Shown piece by piece: positions 57,420 to 64,000 of a stretch of 64,000 bases of DNA. Both the position numbers and the translations under genes were made by a program. Within the stretch, counting starts at the first letter, position 1; each line of letters begins with the position of its first letter. Under the pieces are notes generated by a model. That model was not told the DNA's origin, ran no database searches, and was given only the letters and a program-made list of their open reading frames with translations. The stretch spans positions 310,001 through 374,000 of the forward strand of contig CANTFL010001264.1 of assembly GCA_947650285.1 (NCBI GenBank), in the 5' to 3' direction. Source of the stretch: Hyaloperonospora brassicae. Its lineage: Eukaryota > Oomycota > Peronosporomycetes > Peronosporales > Peronosporaceae.

Positions 57420-59600
57420 CTAATGTGTAGATGAATAGAGTTGTTTACATAGTGATGGAATATTAGTAAAGGAACGTGTATATTGCAAACGACTATTAAT
57501 ATCTACATCACAATTCAATGTTTGAAGCGGTTTAACAGCATCAAGTACAGGATCATAATGCGCTATATTTTTGATCTGTCGCAATGCTGAAGGTGCTGCA
57601 GGCACTGCTTGTGCTTGTGCGGCTTGACGACATGCCCTTGCGTTGTGCCCTAGATTCCTACAGCGTACACAATCTCGAAGTCTAGTGGGATTAACCGCGT
57701 TCTCTACATGCTCAAAGTGAGATAAAATTGCGGCGGGTATAACCTTTTGGGCGGCCGCGCGTCCTTACCAGCACATGGCCACGTATTGCGGAATCTGTAG
57801 CAGCGATAGGCGATAGAATGATCGTATAGCATCCTTTGCTGGTGTCTGTCATCAGTCAAATACCTCTCAAGAAGTTCTTTGATTACAGTATCATAATCGT
57901 CAACGTCATATCTGACTGTCTCGGTGTCAGCCCTTCGTGTTGAAGGTTGGATCAACCACCAATGCTGGTCAAAATCATGTACCGTAAACGGCCGATGCTA
58001 TCTAAATATTGCATGAGGACAAGGATGTTTTATGTTATGTGTCATCAAATTCTGACAAGGTCCTGGGCCAATTCTTCTTAAGGCCTTGGCTATGTGTTGC
58101 CAGTACACCTGCAACGAAAATCTTGTCCATTACTCCTGCAAACGGAGGTCCTAGCTGCAATTCGACGATAGCTCATTCCCTTGCATTTTGATGGATGACT
58201 ATAGCAAGTTGGCCGTGGCAAGCCAGCTCTAGAGCTGGGCTTACCGACCATAGATTTCTTAAGGGCAACTATATAATTATAAGCCAAAATACCAATATCA
58301 TTTGGCCCAAAGTTATGCTTCTTAACTGTAGATCCCTTCAACCACTTCTTTATAGCCGAGTGCGCGCTCACAACACGTGATGTTGTCACATGACCGTAAT
58401 GTAGACAATTGTGCAAGTAGCAAGACACGAACATCTTCTTGTAAACTAGTCCAGTATTATCTGAATATTTTCAATACATGAGATGGAAGATATAACTCTG
58501 ATCGCTACAAGCTAGCGGTTTTACTCTGTCGTTGATTGAGCTTGTATCAAGTAGTTTCACGTGATCTGTAAGTGTGTAAACTCCTTCGTGGAGTCAAAAT
58601 GTCTTCACGTCTTGGCGGTAATGTTATTGTCTATGTGCCATCTACAAAGCAGTGTCCTCGCAAACGGAAAACAGTTACCTAGCGCGTTCATTAATGCCAT
58701 CTCGCGATCAACAACGAATGTTATTAGTTTAGCAATGTCGAACATCCCGAATAGCCGCCTCAGCTTCTGTATCATCCAGATGTATTCGCCTTCTATCTCG
58801 TTCCATTATAGCATTAGGCGAAAGTGTAGCTGTTGTTGGTCGCAGTTACGTTCACAATGTGCAGCAGAGGAAGTCAAAATCGATTGGTCTTGTAGGTGGC
58901 TATTTACAAAAATACTCGACTTGCGCTGTAATAGGCAGTAATTTCCCTGGCAGAGGGAGATACGATTAATAGGTGCGTGAGCTGCTGCTCAGCATCAAAT
59001 TATTTGTAGTACTGTACATTTTTGTTTTTTTCCCTGCTTGTTGCTAGACTTTTAGGCAAGTGTGTAAGCGGAGACCTTCTTCCTAGATATCTGCTGAGCT
59101 TATTTGCGCTAATGCTGTATATATCGCGCGCAATAACACTTACAATATCAGACTGACGAAGGGAGGCAACGATGTGACAAGCCATGGTGTCTGCACAAAG
59201 ACCCGCAATCACCGATTGTTTTTGTTCTTCTGTCAGAGCTTGTACAAGTCGATGCAACTTAATATATACATAAAGTTATGCTCTATATGAGTGACTTAAT
59301 TCACCCACTGGTCTGGCTGTTCTCGACGTTGCTGTCGTGTGGTCGTGGCCGAGAAGGTGCAGCCAGTGGCACGGCTGGAGCCCATGCGCTAACGTAGAGG
59401 CGCTAAACCCGACTCTGTACCAGAATCAGGTCGGCGGCCGTTACATGAGCATTGCAGATCCACTGCTTAAACCTCAACTTTCTTGCGGGAACTCACTTTT
59501 GTCGCTTTTCAATCGTTGTAACATAGCCTTCCGGCAAGGTTAGCTCGTCAAGCGCGTGGCAGCTTCGTCCAAAAAATTAAACAGCTCTTCTGTCAGCTAG
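57420..59600 (-). pseudogene. MULE transposase, copy B, degenerate
   Basis: Read leftwards. An N-terminal part near 59590-59350 (EGYVTTIEKRQK and similar) precedes 59257-59000 with LVQALTEEQKQSVIAGLCAD and IVASLRQSDIVSVIARDIYS. The DDE region near 58830-58560 gives GEYIWMIQKLRRLFGMFDIA, VVDREMALMNALGNCFPFAR and LLCRWHIDNNI. 58434-58090 continues with TTSRVVSAHSAIKKWLKGS. The C-terminus near 57690-57620 has a CCHC knuckle, CVRCRNLGHNARAC. At least three stops and several frame changes make it inactive. Open plus-strand frames here are shadows. Confidence 0.75.
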
Positions 59601-59796
59601 TTTAATCCTTTAATATGGTTTTTAAGGAATGTTGTCACGGGTCCGATCGTCTAGATGATATGAGATTGAAAAACATTATATCTTCAGCGTACAAAATACA
59701 ATTTCAGAATTCAGAAACTTTTAAATCCATATACTTATACAATGTTTATGGTGAAGGCTCATTAGCGACTACGAAATGCTCATGAGTGGCTCACCC

Positions 59797-60883
59797 ATAG
59801 ATATTATTTAATCAATACTAATCGAGAAGAGGTATGTGAGCGAAATATGACCTTATAGAATTATATTCTTGGTTGCTCCATCTACTGGCAGATGAAATGT
59901 CTACATTTACATATATAATTACCTTGTAGACTCTGCAGCGGTAACTGTAAAAATAATAAAGAAAGAAAATAAGTTTAGTATGACATCATCTATAATCATA
60001 ATTTTAATTATTAAATTAATTAATTATATTATAAACTAAATAGACATTGAAATATTTATAATATTTTGTCTATATAGATTAGGGAATTGCTAAATTCACA
60101 TACCTTTTCCTTTGATTCACACCCTCCATCCAAAATCGATATATAAAATCCCTATTCATTTTAAGATTTTTTTCTGACAAAGGTATTACTCATTAGTCTA
60201 GACCAATAATTGTCAAGTAATACGTAAGCAATACCTAAGATACTACTCACGCCTGTGGTCTAGCTCTTCCAGTGTTCGACCAGCAATTCGTCCGATACGT
60301 TAATAATCACCACAGCGTCCACCGAGGTGTTTTCCTTCGTCAACATCTAGTCGAGCTGCACAGCACCACATACAAACAGTGGAAACTATGGTCAGCCACA
60401 ATGCATTTTTTTAATCTAGTTCACCTTGTCATTTGTTCGTGCCTCTATCAATGCAGATATTGTCTCATTACCACAATCATGTCTTGGTGTCAAAAGTATA
60501 GTTGGCTACCAGTCGACAACGTCACTAAGCTAGCTGCAATCGCACTTGTTAGCAAACGTCGATGAAGGTAAACCAGTAATGTGCAACGTGGCGACCAGAA
60601 TTGTTCGCGTACCCTATTTCCACGAATGTTGTCTCAATCAGACCTCGTCAAACAAATGCCTACTGACTATTTAGATGTCGCCTAAACCTTTGTCGCTCAC
60701 CTAGTGTACATTGTGATATGAAGCCGCCTCATTCGTTCAACTTCGAAGCATTGTTTAATTCGAAAAATTTCAGACCTTGCTCTATGTGTACGCTTGTCCT
60801 CAGTGTCGTCCTTGCTAACGCTCAGAGACTCTCTGCGTATTTAAATAAAAGGTTATGTCATTAAAGTTTCAGTTACCGCTGCA
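59797..60883. other. Spacer before gypsy copy 3
   Basis: AT-rich. One 97-codon plus-strand frame (60272-60565) without recognised features. CTGCA (60879-60883) would be the left target duplication of copy 3; its partner lies outside the window. Confidence 0.5.
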
Positions 60884-61273
60884 TGTAACGGGGCAGCCCG
60901 TTACATGATATTGTCACTTAAGGAAAGTGACAATAAAGAATATAAAGATGGATATTCTTTAAACAATATCACCAAAGCGGTGATATTGAAGGGTCGACCA
61001 AAAGGGTCTGTTCATTGGTTGATATCGTGATGATATCAACCCACCAATCGCCGCAAGACGCGCGAAATGAGTGGTGACGAGACGTCACCATACATGCAGT
61101 TATATTAGTATAATTGAATTAAGTCAAACGAAGAGATAGTAGTTTAAAGACTTAATTTATTAATATAACAGTTCTACTTTTACCCTACCTACGCTTCCTC
61201 GCTCGCCACGTGTACGTCCGTCGGGGCACCCAAATCCCTTGCGTTAAGTTACGCAAGGGTGTGCCCCGTTACA
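60884..61273 (+). repeat. 5' LTR of gypsy copy 3
   Basis: 390 bp, reverse complement of the copy 2 LTR type, beginning TGTAACGGGGC and ending GCCCCGTTACA. It differs from the other copies at single bases, for example GCGCGAAATGAG against GCGCGCAATGAG. Confidence 0.95.
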
Positions 61274-61275
61274 CC

Positions 61276-61283
61276 TGGTAGCA
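61276..61283 (+). other. Primer-binding site of copy 3
   Basis: TGGTAGCA, 2 nt after the LTR, complementary to the 3' end of a eukaryotic initiator-Met tRNA. Confidence 0.6.
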
Positions 61284-61317
61284 CTTTGTAGTCCTTCCAA
61301 GGACCACATCATCCAAC

Positions 61318-62472
61318 ATGAACATGTTGGATGAAGAAGACACCTTTCACGCCACGCGTGAAGGGTTTACCCATTTGAGTGACATCGAATGGGGTGCGGT
61401 AGAACGAATGAGTTCTACCGTAGGCGAACTCGTCGTCAGCACCATGTTGAAGTCTCTAGACAGAGACCAACAACATGCTGCTATCGCCAAGTTCATTCAC
61501 AATGAACTTGCTCTCGAGAGGATGAAAGTAGCCTTGCTTCACCAGCAAGGCTCTCAACAGGCCGAGCAGTTGAGAGAACTCGGTGCTCAACAGACGGAGC
61601 TGTTGAGACAGCAGAAATTCCATGCTGCTGTGGGCGGGACGGCGCATGCGCGTCGTCCCGAAGTGATGAAAGTCGACATCTCCAAGTACAGTGGAGTCCC
61701 GGAGGACTCCCTGTTACTATGGTTTGTCGAACTCGACAGAGCCCTAAGGGATCGTCGCGTCGAAGATGAGCAAATGAAACTTACATTTGCTCAGACCCAC
61801 TTGGCAGGGCGTGCCAAAACTTGGTCCCTGGGACTCGAGAGTAGCGACCCAAATGTGTTTAGGTCGCTAGATGACTTCAAGTCCCGGCTCAGACAAACGT
61901 TTGAGCCGCCACGTGCTGAGTTCAGGGCTCGTTCAGAGCTCCTGAAACTCAAGCAGGGTAAGCGTGATGTGCACGCTTAGTCACAACATATACGACTCCT
62001 TGCGAGTAGTATAACTGCAAACCCAGTTCATGAACACACGTTGATTACGGTGTTCATGCAAGGGCTCGCAGAAGGGCCCGTCAGAAGCCACCTGTTCCGC
62101 CTTGAGCTGAATACGCTTGAAGAAGCGATATCAGCCGCGGAACAGGAAGACTTTAGCATGAGACAGGCTCATGCTAGCTCAAACTCTTACCGTCCACCGA
62201 GACGACAAGAGATCGGAGGTCCAGAACCAATGGACCTCTGTTATGTTGAGAGCGAGAGACCTCGCTCTACAAGCAACAAGCGATTGCAGAGGTGCAATCG
62301 CTGTCAGAAGTTAGGGCACTACGCATACGAGTGTAGTGCTCCGCGCCCAGTACCAAACAGTACTGAGCGAAATGGACGACCATTCGCCAGAAAGGGCAAT
62401 GGGCGTGGGTCCAGCGCTGTTGCGAAGCCGCAACAGCGAGACGGACCATCAAAAAATGGTCGGGGTCAGTAG
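61318..62472 (+). pseudogene. gag: Gag of gypsy copy 3 with an in-frame TAG
   Basis: Colinear with the intact 384-residue Gag of copy 1. MNMLDEEDTF starts in an 11-bp hairpin (61310-61333). TAG at 61978-61980 follows GKRDVHA, where copy 1 has a Tyr codon. The same frame then continues without further stops (SQHIRLLASSITANPVHEHT) to TAG 62470-62472 and contains the CCHC knuckle. Either the element is moved in trans by a copy with full Gag, or the TAG is sometimes read through; nothing here proves readthrough. Confidence 0.9.
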
Positions 62473-62491
62473 GGGCGGAGCGCCCTACTGA
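62451..62491 (+). promoter_or_regulatory. -1 ribosomal frameshift signal, copy 3
   Basis: A AAA AAT at 62451-62457 in the gag frame, spacer 62458-62465, stem 62466-62474 with 62483-62491, 8-nt loop. The gag stop TAG (62470-62472) is inside the 5' arm. Pol is open in the -1 frame from here. Confidence 0.75.
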
Positions 62492-62522
62492 TCCAGCAAC
62501 CTCAAGAGAATTTGCAAATCTC

Positions 62523-64000
62523 TTGACGAAAGTTGCTCCAGATACACAATCATTGTGTGTCTCTGCACCTGGTGATGAGGTGTCTCTCATCACCTTGAAG
62601 TTGGAAGCGACAAATGATTTGTCGCTTCGTGCCCTAGTAGACTGTGGGGCGTCGAACAACTTTGTTCGTCGCCATTCACTAGAGGGTCGTAGGCTCAAGT
62701 TCGTTGAGCGCGACATTCCCCTCACAAGGATGACGGTGCGCCTTGCAACAGGCGCATCGATAACCGTTGAGAAACGTGTAGTAGGAATCCACTACACGTT
62801 AGAGGGCGAGCAGTACGATGATGATTTCATCGTACTAGATCTGGATGACAAATTTGATGTCATCCTGGGATTACCTTGGCTCAGAAAATACGAGCCAAGG
62901 GTGAGCTGGCAGCATCGATCCGTGAAGATGCCTGCTACTTGTTCATCAGATGGCCATCTGATGAACATCTTGGAGCGTCCACAAGCGTGTGGATGTTCTG
63001 CGAGTGAGTGCGATGGCCTCACTTGCGGTACGGTCGTTAGCACGACTGCACAAGATCACAGTGTAGTTGATCACTACACTGTGGAGCAAGCTCCCGGCGG
63101 CTGTACAGAAGTACAGGCTGCGCCGAAGGTCCACCACTCGAATAAGTCGAGTGGACCGGGACATGGATGCATGCCTAGCGGGCAGCATCTTAGAAGAAAG
63201 AAGTCTGTTGCCTCCAAGGGGCAACATGAAAATCCTAGGTCGACTGGAGAGTCGACCGTAGAGGATCGGTTCCTGACTGTGGTTGCACAGCCACAGTCGG
63301 AAGACGTCGAGGGAATAAGTCCCCACGTACTTGAGGAAGGAATTCCTCAAGAGTCGCTTGCTGAGGGATTAGGCCCTCAGCAACCTGTGGAAGCAAGTTC
63401 CCAGGAAGAAACCGAGACGTTGAACGTCTTGGTTAATGACGGATCAAGCGTAGGCGCTTATACGCTTGATCTGATTGTGCCTCCGAAGTTGACTTCGGCG
63501 ATAACTCAGTTGCCAACGCTAGAACCGAAACGGTTCTTGCGTGATCTGCGTAGTGGCAAAGTCAAGCAGATCTGCATACTCGTCACAGAGGACGAGTATG
63601 TGACCGACATTCGGTCGGCAACAGTATTTGCTGAGAACGAACGGGTTCTCAGCAGCTCATCGATGGACGAAAGTGTCCTCGATGAGAAGACTCGGATTGA
63701 GCGATACGCGTCCCAATCCTGGGAGTCACTTCAGACAAATCCTTTGTATAAGGATTTGATCGAATTCAGGGATGTGTTCCCTGAATCCGTACCTTGCGAG
63801 TTGCCTAAGGACAAAGGCACTCGACACGAGATCGAGCTCAAACCGGGCTCGAAATACTGTGTCATGAAGCAGTGGCCACTGCCTCGTGAACAAGTGATAG
63901 CGATCGACAAGTTCTTTGCCGATCGCTTAGCAGCGGGCCATGTGAGGGAATCAACATCCCCTCACAGCTCTCCGACCTTCTGTGTGCGAAAGGCCACAGG
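62523..64000 (+). CDS. pol: Pol polyprotein of gypsy copy 3, N-terminal part (protease to early reverse transcriptase)
   Basis: 492 complete codons in one open frame running off the window, numbered from the TTG used for the other copies; the frame is open upstream to the frameshift site. The protease DCGAS site is at residue 40 and the flap/dimer region GLPWLRKYEP follows. The long linker (Gln/Glu/Ser-rich) leads to the reverse transcriptase start, LPREQVIAIDKFFADRLAAG, ending at TFCVRKATG. Small differences from copies 1 and 2 (RRHSLEG, LQTNPLYKD) and no stops. Confidence 0.93.
   Translation, partial: MTKVAPDTQSLCVSAPGDEVSLITLKLEATNDLSLRALVDCGASNNFVRRHSLEGRRLKFVERDIPLTRMTVRLATGASITVEKRVVGIHYTLEGEQYDDDFIVLDLDDKFDVILGLPWLRKYEPRVSWQHRSVKMPATCSSDGHLMNILERPQACGCSASECDGLTCGTVVSTTAQDHSVVDHYTVEQAPGGCTEVQAAPKVHHSNKSSGPGHGCMPSGQHLRRKKSVASKGQHENPRSTGESTVEDRFLTVVAQPQSEDVEGISPHVLEEGIPQESLAEGLGPQQPVEASSQEETETLNVLVNDGSSVGAYTLDLIVPPKLTSAITQLPTLEPKRFLRDLRSGKVKQICILVTEDEYVTDIRSATVFAENERVLSSSSMDESVLDEKTRIERYASQSWESLQTNPLYKDLIEFRDVFPESVPCELPKDKGTRHEIELKPGSKYCVMKQWPLPREQVIAIDKFFADRLAAGHVRESTSPHSSPTFCVRKAT

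Larger units (their letters stand above)
55757..59796 (-). mobile_element. Mutator-like element (MULE) copy B, near full length
   Basis: About 4 kb, inverted relative to copy A. Its right (5') end, 59752-59796, has TGAAGGCTCATTAGCG and CTCATGAGTGGCTC. Its left (3') end near 55757-55800 has GTGAGCCTTCACTTTTCGCT in the opposite sense, forming terminal inverted repeats of about 40-45 bp. Inside are a broken transposase (59600-57420) and a second coding region (57225-56221). A clean target duplication was not identified. Confidence 0.7.
60884..64000 (+). mobile_element. Ty3/gypsy chromovirus-type LTR retrotransposon, copy 3, 3' part outside window
   Basis: Same family as copies 1 and 2 in the opposite orientation. 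5' LTR, primer-binding site, gag with an in-frame TAG, frameshift signal and pol up to the start of reverse transcriptase are visible. It shares the gag TAG with copy 2 but lacks the second stop of that copy. Confidence 0.95.

Overview
The window looks like a repeat-rich oomycete nuclear genome, probably Peronosporales (Phytophthora or a downy mildew). The grounds are three closely related Ty3/gypsy chromovirus-type elements, FAR1/Mutator-like (MULE) and pogo-like transposase relics of the kind common in oomycetes, and one intact intron-free gene for a secreted protein with an oomycete-style GCTCATT initiator about 80 bases before its start codon. The species cannot be told. Most of the DNA is AT-rich decayed transposon sequence; only one convincing non-transposon gene is visible. 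LAYOUT. 1-3440: MULE copy A, cut by the window edge. 4.4-5.7 kb: dead pogo-like transposase. 5.7-14.6 kb: AT-rich, no recognisable gene. 14.6-15.6 kb: a 1-kb element with long terminal inverted repeats around a broken FAR1 domain. 17.47-18.5 kb: tRNA-like promoter boxes, then a GC-rich hairpin-dense block with a 121-bp tandem array. 19169-27138: gypsy copy 1, minus strand, flanked by CGCGT. 28040-29839: secreted protein gene. 30.6-31.9 kb: inverted-repeat element with a CAG/CAA-rich core. 33.3-35.27 kb: dead MULE C, abutting gypsy copy 2 (35273-43244, minus strand, flanked by TTAGC). 43.26-43.79 kb: foldback element. 48.65-53.3 kb: an old, AT-drifted gypsy relic with a vestigial LTR. 54.4 kb: tetranucleotide microsatellite. 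55.76-59.8 kb: MULE copy B, inverted relative to copy A. 60884-64000: gypsy copy 3, plus strand, cut by the window edge inside reverse transcriptase. HOW THE GYPSY GENES WORK TOGETHER. The 5' LTR is followed after 2 nt by a primer-binding site matching 8 nt of an initiator-Met tRNA 3' end, then gag (CCHC zinc knuckle). Pol is in the -1 frame; all three copies keep a slippery A AAA AAT, a spacer and a stem-loop that contains the gag stop codon. Pol carries protease, reverse transcriptase, RNase H and integrase. The integrase tail and chromodomain lie in other frames in copies 1 and 2. On the opposite strand, starting about 130 bp inside the 3' LTR, is an unrecognised antisense gene with a Cys-containing region and a coiled-coil tail; it overlaps the chromodomain back to back. 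The most striking signal is that the young gypsy copies, including LTRs, gag, pol and the antisense gene, are built from consecutive short near-perfect inverted repeats (6-12 bp arms, short loops) roughly every 25-45 bp. The secreted gene and the old relic lack this. I know of no published description of it, but could not search.
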